Shown here: positions 1-7,794 of the stretch, piece by piece | Layout of the letters: the number at the start of each line of letters is the position of its first letter | How positions within the stretch are numbered: position 1 is the first letter of the stretch | The notes under the pieces: model-generated | Database searches by the model: none | What the model was told of the DNA's origin: nothing | What the model saw: only the letters and a program-made list of their open reading frames with translations | NCBI GenBank assembly: GCA_905214365.1 | Contig: CAJMMH010000060.1 | Span: forward strand, 1-11,669 | Source: an uncultured bacterium | Lineage (GTDB): Bacteria; Bacillota; Clostridia; Lachnospirales; Lachnospiraceae | Direction: 5' to 3' | Length of the DNA: 11,669 nt | Program-made: the position numbers and the translations under genes

Positions 1-2
1 AA

Positions 3-2009
3 CTGAAGTTTCTGTTTCCAGCTGACAGCCGGTATCCGTATGCTAATGAAATCTGGAAACGGACATATGCAAGGCAAAACGGCTATCCGCCGGAATATGA
101 GTGGCATTGCCAGATACCGGACAGACCGGAGGCGGCAGGCGAGATTCTTGAGGGCAGAGCGTGTCCATTTTCCAACCAGGTCAGCATCCGGGAATATGCG
201 TCGGTTATGGAGTTTGTTCGGGACATGAAGCGCGTCCGTGATCAGGGATTTTTTCTGTATTCGGCGGCGGCCGGAACTGCCAATGAGATTCTGCGGGATT
301 TTTATCCAGAGGAGTATGGGGATCGGAAGCTTCTTTCCTATCCGGTTGGGCAATTTGTCAGTCTTCTGAACCAGATGTGGGATGAAAACCGGCAGGAGAT
401 TCTTCTGGATGAGGACTGTCTGATGGAGTGTTTCGCATCCGGATGGCTGACTGTCGATGGAGAGGCCGCACGGCAGTATATGAAGGATCTGGCGGATCTG
501 ATGCCGTATTTCAGAGGATGCAGACGGCCGGATGCGTGGAGAGCGCGGATGGAACTGCTGCAGGAAGCGTACGACGGAGCAGTTTGGCCATTTGAAAAGC
601 AATGGGACAGTGATCCGCGGACGGCAAGATGGCAGGAAATCATGGGCAATCCGCTGCTGAATTTCAGCGTATTCGCGGTTCGGAAAGAGCGGATGGAAGC
701 AGTGCTGAAGCTGATACGGCAGGTGCTTTCGATGGCCGAGGAACTGTTTGAAGACGGCAGTACCATTCTGACTAGGGACTATATTCGGAAGCTTGACCGG
801 ATTTTACGGCAGTATCAGGTTTCGGGTGAACTGTACGAAGAAGAGCGGGAACTGGTCGGCGAATTGTTTGAAAAACTGGATGATCCGTCTGGATTTTCCG
901 AGACTTGCAGCCCATCTGATGCAGCAGATGCGCTGAGTCTGTATCTGAGCGGGCAGCTGCAGGACGGGGAGCTGCGCACGGACCGGATTGGCATGGTATC
1001 TCCGCTGTATCAGGTTGATGCCGCGCCCGTCAAGCAGCATGGAAAGATTCACGTCTGCCTGTGTGACAGCGCAAATCTGCCGGGCGGAAAAAAGAAATAT
1101 CCGTGGCCGCTTTCGGAGCGTACCGTGAAGGAATGGCTGGAACAGAGCGGCAGCCGGATGCTGAAAAGCTTCGTACAGGGAATGGAAGACACCGGGATAC
1201 GCGCCCGGTATTTTATCTATTCTGCTTTGAAAAATACAGAAGTACAGCTGTCCTGGGTCAGAAAAATGGGAGGGCGGCCGTACGCGCCGTCGCCGTATCT
1301 TTATCTGATCGGCGAAGCAGGAGGCGTGCCGACCATTCGGGCAGGACAGAGTACGGTCACGGAACAGCGCGTGCGAAGGATGCCGGAGGGCGAAAGCCGC
1401 ACATTGCCGTACGACCGCGCGGATATGCCAATAGAAACGGCAAAGGAGGCGGGAATGGATTACGCAATATGCCCGATCCGGTATGCGCTTGGTTATCTGG
1501 CAGACCGGTTTCCGTCCTTTTCCACGGAATTTCATCAGAACTACGCCGTGAACGGGCTGATTGCCGCGTTGGACGGGGTGTTCCGGGAGCAGGGGATCAC
1601 CGGTATCTCGTCAGATGAAATTTATCAGCAGACAGTGGAACTGTTTCCGGCGATGCGGAACGTGGAGAAGCGGCAGGTCTATGATTATCTGCGCGGTGAA
1701 AACAGTTTTCACGACAGCAGGGAGGCCGGCGTTTCCGTGCTTGGGACGATGGCGTTTCCCGGAGACCGGCTGAAGGTCCGTTTTCCAAATCAGCAGGTAC
1801 GGGAGATGGCGCTGACGGAGTATGGGAGACTGCAGACACCGGACGGAAGAAATGGGCTTGACTTTGGATATCCGAATATGCGGACAGCGGAACAGGATGG
1901 CAGACGGCAGGAGAAAAAGATGTCTGTCAGCGCATGCTTATTCTGTCCGCAGCAGAATTGCTGTAAATATGCGGTATTTCAGGCAGATCAGGAGGCATTG
2001 TATGATTAA
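3..2009 (+). CDS. AddB/RecC-like protein with C-terminal Fe-S cysteine motif, 5'-truncated
   Basis: The reading frame is open from base 3, so the gene starts before the window; the ATG at 207 is internal. I see 668 residues of the C-terminal part (numbered from base 3). Residues ~348-435 resemble the degenerate helicase region of AddB: a hydrophobic strand with VCLCD at 351-355, then YFIYSAL at 403-409 in place of motif VI (normally Y-ALTRA), then PSPYL at 429-433. A lone cysteine in ICPIRY (C490) and a terminal C645-x2-C648-x5-C654 match the four-cysteine Fe-S arrangement of AddB/Cas4 nucleases. The catalytic GxxDRxD and DxK motifs expected between them are not visible, and the gap is only 155 residues, about half what I expect for AddB. 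It could be a DNA-end-binding or structural partner of the helicase encoded 170 bases downstream. AddB-like is my best reading by motif; a more remote RecC/Cas4-like family is possible. Confidence 0.6.
   Translation: MKFLFPADSRYPYANEIWKRTYARQNGYPPEYEWHCQIPDRPEAAGEILEGRACPFSNQVSIREYASVMEFVRDMKRVRDQGFFLYSAAAGTANEILRDFYPEEYGDRKLLSYPVGQFVSLLNQMWDENRQEILLDEDCLMECFASGWLTVDGEAARQYMKDLADLMPYFRGCRRPDAWRARMELLQEAYDGAVWPFEKQWDSDPRTARWQEIMGNPLLNFSVFAVRKERMEAVLKLIRQVLSMAEELFEDGSTILTRDYIRKLDRILRQYQVSGELYEEERELVGELFEKLDDPSGFSETCSPSDAADALSLYLSGQLQDGELRTDRIGMVSPLYQVDAAPVKQHGKIHVCLCDSANLPGGKKKYPWPLSERTVKEWLEQSGSRMLKSFVQGMEDTGIRARYFIYSALKNTEVQLSWVRKMGGRPYAPSPYLYLIGEAGGVPTIRAGQSTVTEQRVRRMPEGESRTLPYDRADMPIETAKEAGMDYAICPIRYALGYLADRFPSFSTEFHQNYAVNGLIAALDGVFREQGITGISSDEIYQQTVELFPAMRNVEKRQVYDYLRGENSFHDSREAGVSVLGTMAFPGDRLKVRFPNQQVREMALTEYGRLQTPDGRNGLDFGYPNMRTAEQDGRRQEKKMSVSACLFCPQQNCCKYAVFQADQEALYD
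1990..1995 (+). promoter_or_regulatory. Ribosome binding site of the small ORF at 2002
   Basis: A perfect AGGAGG lies 6 nt before the ATG at 2002, inside the last codons of the AddB-like gene. It fixes the start of the 61-aa gene and rejects the longer in-frame reading from 1822. Confidence 0.75.
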
Positions 2010-2187
2010 TTCGGCATTCTGGAAACGGGCGGCGGCTGTCTGGGCGGTTCCAAAGGCAGTATCTGGTCTGCAGCCGGAGGCAGGGGAACTGCCGCCGGAC
2101 GATCTGAATGGATACGGGACAGAAGAAATGGCATTTGATGAGATTGAAGATATGGATGCGCTGATGCGGGAGATTCTGAATGAATGA
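2002..2187 (+). CDS. Small acidic hypothetical protein (61 aa)
   Basis: This short gene begins inside the end of the AddB-like gene (8-nt overlap) behind a perfect AGGAGG with 6-nt spacing, and ends inside the start of the helicase gene (8-nt overlap). Its position implies translational coupling of all three genes. The product starts with a basic/aromatic helix (MINSAFWKRAAAVW), passes through a Pro/Gly-rich middle, and ends in a strongly acidic helix with EEMAFDEIEDMDALMREI. It has no signal peptide or membrane segment. I do not recognise a family. The conserved-looking overlaps and strong ribosome site suggest a real protein, perhaps an adaptor between the two large partners, but that role is inference. 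Confidence 0.65.
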   Translation: MINSAFWKRAAAVWAVPKAVSGLQPEAGELPPDDLNGYGTEEMAFDEIEDMDALMREILNE

Positions 2188-5100
2188 TGAAACAATCGGA
2201 CCGGTTATACTGACGCCGGAACAGGAAGCATGCCTTCGCTACACGGGGGAAAAAACATTGTTAGTGAAGGGAATTGCCGGGGCGGGAAAGAGCCTTGTCC
2301 TGCAGGCGTTGGCAAAAAAGCTGGCAGCAGCGTATCCTCCCGGAGAAAAGACAGCCGGGGAAGTAGCAATTCTGACGTTCAGCAGCACTCTGAATCTGGT
2401 GACAAAAGAGCTGTTAGCGGGAGGAAGCGAAGCGGACAGCAGGATTACGTTTCTCACGCTCAATACCTGTCTGGCCAATGTCTGTCGGGATATGGATCCA
2501 TCATTTTTAGGCCGCTATCCGGGTACGCAGTATGACGGCGCACGGATGGACGCGATGCAGGCTGCGTTGGATGAATATCAGACATTCTTTGGTCCGCACC
2601 GGCTTCTGAATCTGGAATTGAAATTCTGGCTGGATGAAATCGACTGGATGAAGGATCGCAACGTTTCTAGGGATGATCGGGAATACTATCTTGGTTTGTC
2701 GAGAAAAGGAAGAGGAAAGCAGGTACATATGTCCCGGACAGACCGGGAAGCTGCGTTTCAGATTTACTGTCTGTACGAGGAACAGAAACAGCTGCGAAAG
2801 CTGCGGGACTGGGCGGATGATGCGCTGTACCTGGTCAGAAATGGAAAGCAGATTCCGGAGAAGGATAAATTTGATCATGTTCTGATTGATGAAGCGCAGG
2901 ATTTATCGCTTGTGCAGATGATGGCGGCAATGATGCTGTTCCGGCGGGACATGGTAATCGCCATGGATATGAATCAGCGGATTTTCAACCGGCAGTGGAC
3001 GCCGAAGCTTCTTGGAATTGAAACGACGACAAAAATGCTGACGAAGCCGATGCGCACCACCAGGCAGATTGACTGCCTGGCAGAGTCCGTGCGCCGGAAT
3101 AACGACCAGATCGGGGACAGAATGGAACTATCAGAGACATCAGCGCCCCGCGTTGTTTCAGACCGGGAAGGGCCGCTTCCAAAGGTAGTGCACCTGGAAG
3201 ATACGATAGCGGAAAAGGCGTATGTAACCGGACAGATTGCGGCGTGGAGAAAGCTGGCGGAGAACGCGACTATCGGTGTGATCGCAGCAAGAAACGCACA
3301 GCTGCGGACGTATTCCGTCTGGATGAGCGAAGCCGGAATTGCACATGAAATCATCGGGCGCGACAGCACGTTTTCTGTGACCAGGCCGGGTGTCAAGCTT
3401 GTCAATGCCTTTCAGGCGAAGGGATTGGAGTTTACATATGTAATCATTCCGCAGTTGGAGGAAGGAAATTTTCCTTATTATTGTACAGAAGAGGATGAAG
3501 CGGAGCGGCGGCTTTTTTACGCGAGATGTAGAAACCTTCTTTACGTGGCAATGACGCGGGCGAGATTTACACTGGTGATGACATACAGCGGGGAACATGG
3601 TTCCAGGTTTCTGAGGGAAATGGACCGTAAATTTTACAGCGCTGCGGGAAAACAGGAGCCGGAAGCTGGCGGCGGTCTTCCTGGTGTCAGCGTGGGAAGA
3701 GCGGACAGAGAGCAAAAGCCGGCGCCGTTTGCCTCGCCAAAGCGTACAGGGACCGGCTTTCTTCAATGGCGGGAAGCTGGTACGCTGCAGGGAGAATCGG
3801 AAAACGCCTATGAAAAAACACTTGCTCTGGCAAAGCAGCGCCGCGAAGAGGCCAGGAAACAGGCGTTGGAACAGGAACGGGCGCGGATGGCGGCGCTGCA
3901 GGCAGCCCGGGACGCAAAGCTGCGGCAGGAGCAGGAGGCGCGGCAGGCGTTAGAAGCCGAGTGGGAAGCAAAGCGGAAAGCGCGGGAACTGCAGCAAAGA
4001 CAGGCAATGGAGGCCGAGCAGGCAGTCAAGAAAGCAGCAGAGCAGGAAGCACGGCGGAGAGAGCAGGAGCTGCTGCGGAAGCAGGTGCAGGAAGCAGATC
4101 TGGCATTGAAACCAGCATCGTGCGAACCGATGCAGGAGCGTACAGCTTCCGGAGCGGCGCAGCGGCCCGAGATGAAGGGGATACGGAAAACGTCGCAAAC
4201 CGCAGGAGCGAAAGCAGGAATGAAATCCGAAAAAATCCCAAGATCTTTGTTTTGCGCGCTTCGCCGTACGATTTTATTCCGGATTGAAAATCCGAACATG
4301 AAAGAAGGGACAGAGGATATGATCGAGGAGTTGTACAGGCAGGTTAGTGACCGGAAAGCAGATCTGCCGCAGCCGGAAACCATTGTGCCGGCGACCGTCC
4401 GGCAAACCATCCGGAATGGAATCCTGCCGACATTTCCGGAATCAGCGTCCGGGCAGCTGAAGCTTCTGCAGGAGGAAATCATCCACTATTTTGATCATGC
4501 TGTTTTCTATCAGAAGAAATCGGATGAAAATGGCCGTTTTGATCCGTATCCCGGAGTTTTGTATCTGACGGACCGGCGTATTGTATTTTGCGGGAAAAAA
4601 CGGATTGACATTCCTTATAAGAGGCTTGACCGGGTTACAGCGTATGAACGGATTCCGGAGTTTCTGGAAATGCAGGGCGTGGAAAGAACCAGTTATTTTC
4701 AGCTGCAGGACACGGATACGGCATACCAGGTACTGCGGATGATTGCAAACAAGGAGCAGGGAACGCCGAATTCACAAGAAAAGATGCCATTTTCTTATGA
4801 AGAGCTGGCAGAAAAGGCAGATATTGGAACCTGTATTTTTGTGCTTCAAAGGGAACTGTCCGGTGAAATGCCTGAAGAGCTTCAGGGGGAAATCAGAAAG
4901 CTGATCCAGAGCCTGCGCGGATTCCAGAAAACGCTGGATCGTTACCCGGAAGAAAAAGAAGCAGCGGAACAGTTTTTAAGTTATTATATTCCGGAAACTG
5001 TGCGGGTGGTTAACTCCTGGCAGAGCTGCCAGGGCGTGGGACTGGATGAATCAACAATACAAAAGCTGTATCAGAAGGTACTTGCGGCGGTAAAGGCGCT

Positions 5101-5251
5101 TGGGTCAGCAGCCGTAAAGAAAATCGCGGATATTTATCGGGATCAGGTTACGGATACCGTTGCGCGGGCAGAAGCAGTCAGAGAGCTGCTTGGACAGGAT
5201 GGCTATACGGATTCAGACTGGGAGATAAAAAGGCACTTTCGGAAGTCTTAA
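2180..5251 (+). CDS. UvrD-like SF1 helicase with coiled coil and C-terminal PH/GRAM-like domain
   Basis: This 1023-aa protein has a full set of UvrD-type SF1 motifs: Q-motif TPEQEA (Q15), Walker A GIAGAGKS (31-38, K37), Walker B DEAQD (237-241), KPMRTT with R292 (motif IV), AFQAKGLEF (410-418, motif V) and YVAMTRAR (455-462, R460, motif VI). It should be an ATP-driven DNA translocase or helicase. Residues ~538-645 are an Ala/Glu/Gln/Arg-rich coiled coil. The C-terminal third is unusual: from ~760 to 870 it has GVLYLTDRRIVF (792-803) followed by alternating strands, as in bacterial PH/GRAM-like domains, then helices to the end. There is no nuclease motif, unlike AddA. The start ATG has GGAG 7 nt upstream and overlaps the 61-aa gene. 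The helicase call is sure; the PH/GRAM assignment is by pattern and moderate. Confidence 0.9.
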   Translation: MNDETIGPVILTPEQEACLRYTGEKTLLVKGIAGAGKSLVLQALAKKLAAAYPPGEKTAGEVAILTFSSTLNLVTKELLAGGSEADSRITFLTLNTCLANVCRDMDPSFLGRYPGTQYDGARMDAMQAALDEYQTFFGPHRLLNLELKFWLDEIDWMKDRNVSRDDREYYLGLSRKGRGKQVHMSRTDREAAFQIYCLYEEQKQLRKLRDWADDALYLVRNGKQIPEKDKFDHVLIDEAQDLSLVQMMAAMMLFRRDMVIAMDMNQRIFNRQWTPKLLGIETTTKMLTKPMRTTRQIDCLAESVRRNNDQIGDRMELSETSAPRVVSDREGPLPKVVHLEDTIAEKAYVTGQIAAWRKLAENATIGVIAARNAQLRTYSVWMSEAGIAHEIIGRDSTFSVTRPGVKLVNAFQAKGLEFTYVIIPQLEEGNFPYYCTEEDEAERRLFYARCRNLLYVAMTRARFTLVMTYSGEHGSRFLREMDRKFYSAAGKQEPEAGGGLPGVSVGRADREQKPAPFASPKRTGTGFLQWREAGTLQGESENAYEKTLALAKQRREEARKQALEQERARMAALQAARDAKLRQEQEARQALEAEWEAKRKARELQQRQAMEAEQAVKKAAEQEARRREQELLRKQVQEADLALKPASCEPMQERTASGAAQRPEMKGIRKTSQTAGAKAGMKSEKIPRSLFCALRRTILFRIENPNMKEGTEDMIEELYRQVSDRKADLPQPETIVPATVRQTIRNGILPTFPESASGQLKLLQEEIIHYFDHAVFYQKKSDENGRFDPYPGVLYLTDRRIVFCGKKRIDIPYKRLDRVTAYERIPEFLEMQGVERTSYFQLQDTDTAYQVLRMIANKEQGTPNSQEKMPFSYEELAEKADIGTCIFVLQRELSGEMPEELQGEIRKLIQSLRGFQKTLDRYPEEKEAAEQFLSYYIPETVRVVNSWQSCQGVGLDESTIQKLYQKVLAAVKALGSAAVKKIADIYRDQVTDTVARAEAVRELLGQDGYTDSDWEIKRHFRKS

Positions 5252-5267
5252 CGAACTTAGAGTGCGT

Positions 5268-5296
5268 TTGAAAAAGGCTTTGTGAGAACACATAAA
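5268..5296 (+). promoter_or_regulatory. Possible sigma-A promoter upstream of telA
   Basis: TTGAAA (5268-5273) and CATAAA (5291-5296) are separated by 17 nt, in the 66-nt gap between the helicase and telA. The -35 is 5/6 and the -10 is 4/6 to consensus. Transcription would begin near the AAGGGAG ribosome site (5302-5308), giving a very short leader. It may therefore be weak or unreal, with telA read from upstream. Confidence 0.35.
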
Positions 5297-5317
5297 AAGA
5301 GAAGGGAGTAATAGGCA

Positions 5318-6526
5318 ATGGCAGAAAATGAAAACAGACAGGAGCGGATGGATGAGGGAATGAAGCGCGTTAAAACGCCGTCTCTGACCTTGGAACCGGA
5401 AGAAAACGAGCCTGAAAAGGAACCAAAGATGAAGGAACCGGACGGTTACGGAGCAGATGATGAGGAAGAAGCAAGTGCCGGTTCCGTCAGTGAATCAATG
5501 CTTACCGACGAGGAGAGAGAGCAGGTTGAGGCGTTTGAAAAGCAGATTGACGTCACCAATATAAAGATGATTAATTCCTACGGCGCCGGGGCTCAGAATG
5601 GTATCGCTGCGTTTTCTGCATCTATTACCGGAAACACGAAAACCAAGGAGTTCGGGGAAATTGGGGAAAGTCTGAGCGCACTTTGTGCCGCAATTAACAG
5701 TACGTCTGCGACGGAAAAGGAAAAACGCGGGTTCTTTGGTCTGTTCCGAAAGGGAAAGCAGCAGCTGGAAACACTGATTGCCAACTATGAAAGTGCGGAA
5801 ACCAATATCAAAAAGATTGAGAAGGATCTGCAGCGTTACCGTCAGATATTAGTAAAGGATGTTTATGTATTTGATCAGATGTATGATCAGAACCTTGCTT
5901 TTTATAAAGAATTGACCATGTATATCATAGCCGGAAGAAAAGCATTGAAGAGGGCGCAGACGACTAGGCTTGAAGAACTGAGGGAGCGTGCGGAGAAGAC
6001 GCGGGATCAGCTGGATATCCAGAATTATCATGATTATGAAAATGCGTGCAATCGGTTTGAAAAGCGCCTGAGTGATCTGGAAACGACCAGATTAGTGTCG
6101 ATCCAGATGGCGCCGCAGATCCGCCTGCTTCAGAACTCAGATCAGGATGTTGCGGACAAGCTCAGAGCCGATGTTATCAATACCATTCCCATGTGGAGAA
6201 ATCAGATGGTATTGGCGCTCGGCATTGAACACAGCAGACGGGCATTGGATGCGCAGAGAGCTGTCACAAATATGACAAATGAAATGTTCCGGCGCAATGC
6301 GGAAACACTGAAGCAGGGAGCCATTGACGCGGCAGCTGCTTCGGAAAAGGCAATCGTTGATGTGGAAACGTTGAAAAAGGTCAATGCGGATATTATTTCG
6401 TCCATCAATGAAGTGGTAAAAATCCATGCAGAAGGTACCAAAAAACGTCAGGAAGCGAGAGAAGAGCTTGAAAAGATTGAGGATGAGCTGAAGACGGCGC
6501 TGCTGGAGGCGGGACAAAAGATATAA
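5318..6526 (+). CDS. TelA/YaaN-family toxic anion resistance protein
   Basis: This 402-aa protein matches the TelA family (tellurite/toxic anion resistance) in length and pattern. It has a charged, disordered acidic leader (~1-65), then an almost wholly helical body. Features include the FFGLFRKGK hinge, the long helix with KIEKDLQRYRQILVKDV, the helical stretch DQNLAFYKELTMYIIAGR, then PQIRLLQN and a C-terminal helix rich in Glu/Lys. There are no membrane segments or metal-binding clusters. The biochemical role of TelA is not settled; family members recur in Ter-type stress loci and lie near phage- or conflict-related genes. The start is supported by AAGGGAG at 5302-5308, 9 nt before the ATG. 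It sits between the helicase gene and a terminator, so it may be the last gene of the first transcript. The acidic leader is poorly conserved in general and may vary. Confidence 0.9.
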   Translation: MAENENRQERMDEGMKRVKTPSLTLEPEENEPEKEPKMKEPDGYGADDEEEASAGSVSESMLTDEEREQVEAFEKQIDVTNIKMINSYGAGAQNGIAAFSASITGNTKTKEFGEIGESLSALCAAINSTSATEKEKRGFFGLFRKGKQQLETLIANYESAETNIKKIEKDLQRYRQILVKDVYVFDQMYDQNLAFYKELTMYIIAGRKALKRAQTTRLEELRERAEKTRDQLDIQNYHDYENACNRFEKRLSDLETTRLVSIQMAPQIRLLQNSDQDVADKLRADVINTIPMWRNQMVLALGIEHSRRALDAQRAVTNMTNEMFRRNAETLKQGAIDAAAASEKAIVDVETLKKVNADIISSINEVVKIHAEGTKKRQEAREELEKIEDELKTALLEAGQKI

Positions 6527-6562
6527 AGAAAAGATCTTCGGAATGATTGTTCAAACACGCTC

Positions 6563-6588
6563 AAGGGCAGCCGGAAGGCTGCCCTTTT
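6563..6588 (+). terminator. Rho-independent terminator after telA
   Basis: A perfect 10-bp stem AAGGGCAGCC (6563-6572) and GGCTGCCCTT (6577-6586) encloses a GGAA (GNRA) tetraloop and runs into TTTT (6585-6588). It lies 36 nt after the telA stop and separates telA from the next transcription unit. The T tract is short, so some read-through is possible. Confidence 0.9.
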
Positions 6589-6667
6589 GTGCAAATAGAA
6601 AAATAACAAAGTTCGTTGCTATTTTACAACATTCATTGATTCGCTTAAAAAAACGCTTTTTTCTCTG

Positions 6668-6676
6668 TGATATAAT
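6668..6676 (+). promoter_or_regulatory. Extended -10 promoter for the YbjN-like/PP2C unit
   Basis: TGATATAAT (6668-6676) is a perfect -10 TATAAT with an upstream TGn extension. The expected -35 position (6648-6653) falls in an A7-CGC-T6 run (6647-6662) rather than a TTGACA-like hexamer, so recognition would rest on the extended -10. A leader of roughly 105 nt precedes the ATG at 6789. Confidence 0.7.
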
Positions 6677-6730
6677 AACATCGTAGCTACAAAGAATCTT
6701 TCTTCCGGCGGAAACTGGGGGAAACGATTC

Positions 6731-6757
6731 CTAGCGCGTGTCTGAAACACGCTCTAG
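6731..6757 (+). promoter_or_regulatory. Leader hairpin with CTAG ends (candidate operator or RNA structure)
   Basis: CTAG-C-GCGTGT (6731-6741) pairs with ACACGC-T-CTAG (6747-6757) around the 5-nt loop CTGAA, giving an 11-position dyad with a single C/T mismatch. It sits in the transcribed leader, 18 nt before the AGGAGG. It is not followed by a U tract, so it is not an ordinary terminator. It could be an operator or an RNA element; no function is shown. Confidence 0.45.
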
Positions 6758-6774
6758 CACACAGACAAAAAAAA

Positions 6775-6780
6775 AGGAGG
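6775..6780 (+). promoter_or_regulatory. Ribosome binding site for the gene at 6789
   Basis: AGGAGG lies 8 nt before the ATG at 6789 and only 2 nt before another in-frame ATG at 6783. It therefore selects 6789 and excludes the in-frame GTG at 6738, which lies inside the leader hairpin. Confidence 0.8.
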
Positions 6781-6788
6781 ATATGAGG

Positions 6789-7781
6789 ATGAGTACATAC
6801 AGATTTCAGGCAACCAGACGTATTGCAGAGGAGTTTGAATCACGCCATATTCCGTATTGTTTTGAAGAAGATGAAGAGTATGAGGCAATTGGGGTAGGAA
6901 TGTCTATCAACTGTGGTCCGAAAGTAGTGCTTTATTTTAGCAGCAGAGATGATGATAATGATGTCTCCGCACGGATTTCAGGGCTTGTTACTGATGTTCC
7001 GGAGTATCTTTTGAACCGGACGCTGCAGGCCTGCAATATAATCAATAGTGTTGTCCGATACGCGAAATTTTCACTGGGAAAAAGCGGAAGGCTGGATGTT
7101 GAATATGATTTCCTGCAGCAGGTTTCTGAAGAACGTATTGGGGATCTGGCACTCGAAGTACTGATTCGTTTTACGCAGATCCTTGACCAGTTTTATCCGG
7201 TATTTATGAAAGCGCTCTACACAGAAGATGATCTTTGGGACGCTGCGGATACGTGTATTGGCGAAACAAATCTGAGAGAAGAACGAAGAAGGGTGGTCAG
7301 CCAGCTGTGCAAGGAAATTGACCGGCTGAAAGCGCAGATTGAAGAACGTCTTGGAATTATCGGAGACGAAGAAGAAAATCCGGGTGATGATTGGGAAAGT
7401 GAGACAGAGGATTTGTGGAATGAAATAGAAAGCAATGAGGAGGAGACAGACAGCGAAAAGGAAACGGAAGAGACATCGCTGACAGGAGAAAGTGAGGCAG
7501 AAGAGAGACGGCGGGGAGACATGAGAAATCCGGAAATTGAAAGTGTGGCCCTGGAGAGACAGAGAAAATACTGGGAAAAACAGCGCGAAAAACAGAGGGA
7601 AGAAATTCAGAAGATTCTGGAGCAAATCAGAGAACGGCAAGAACAGAGAAAAAAGATGGAAGAAAACAAAAACCACATGGAACATGAAGAGAATGCGGAT
7701 CCGGAGGGCGAAGCAGAAGGCAGCGATTGTATTGGAAATGAGAATGAAGCAGAGTCGAAAACGGATGATGAGAAAGGATAA
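6789..7781 (+). CDS. YbjN-like domain protein with acidic linker and charged coiled-coil tail
   Basis: The 330-aa product begins with a ~145-residue domain of YbjN/secretion-chaperone-like pattern: helix RRIAEEFESRHIPY, strands ending in KVVLYFSS, and helix EYLLNRTLQACNIINSVV. Strands follow (KFSLGKSGRLDVEYDFL), then a long helix through LIRFTQILDQFYPVFMKALY. Such domains bind peptides or helices in partner proteins. Residues ~192-245 are very acidic (Glu/Asp/Ser/Thr), ~247-298 form a Glu/Lys/Arg/Gln coiled coil, and the end is acidic again. No enzyme motif or membrane segment is seen. It opens the second transcript and is followed after 13 nt by the PP2C gene. The many Ser/Thr in acidic context would suit regulation by the local kinase and phosphatase, which is inference. 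The YbjN call is by secondary-structure pattern and moderate. Confidence 0.7.
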   Translation: MSTYRFQATRRIAEEFESRHIPYCFEEDEEYEAIGVGMSINCGPKVVLYFSSRDDDNDVSARISGLVTDVPEYLLNRTLQACNIINSVVRYAKFSLGKSGRLDVEYDFLQQVSEERIGDLALEVLIRFTQILDQFYPVFMKALYTEDDLWDAADTCIGETNLREERRRVVSQLCKEIDRLKAQIEERLGIIGDEEENPGDDWESETEDLWNEIESNEEETDSEKETEETSLTGESEAEERRRGDMRNPEIESVALERQRKYWEKQREKQREEIQKILEQIRERQEQRKKMEENKNHMEHEENADPEGEAEGSDCIGNENEAESKTDDEKG

Positions 7782-7794
7782 AAAGGAAAAGAAC

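Noticed and set aside
804..1535. 243-aa minus-strand open frame opposite the AddB-like gene
   Set aside because: No start signal and no family pattern; the plus-strand frame is continuous and carries the AddB-like motifs.
207..2009. ATG 207 as the true start of the AddB-like gene
   Set aside because: The frame is open to the window edge without a stop, upstream codons encode plausible protein, and no ribosome site precedes 207.
3790..4130. Long Ala/Glu/Gln/Arg stretch as a sign of a separate gene or frame error
   Set aside because: The frame is continuous on both sides and the composition is typical of a coiled-coil linker.
6738..6788. GTG start at 6738 for the YbjN-like gene
   Set aside because: The GTG lies within the leader hairpin and lacks a ribosome site; AGGAGG at 6775-6780 is correctly spaced for ATG 6789.
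7537..7794. Upstream in-frame extension of PP2C overlapping the YbjN-like gene, possible frameshift fusion
   Set aside because: The extension is Lys/Arg/Met-rich shadow coding of the GA-rich gene; PP2C has its own ribosome site and ATG at 7795, and no slippery site with a downstream structure is evident.
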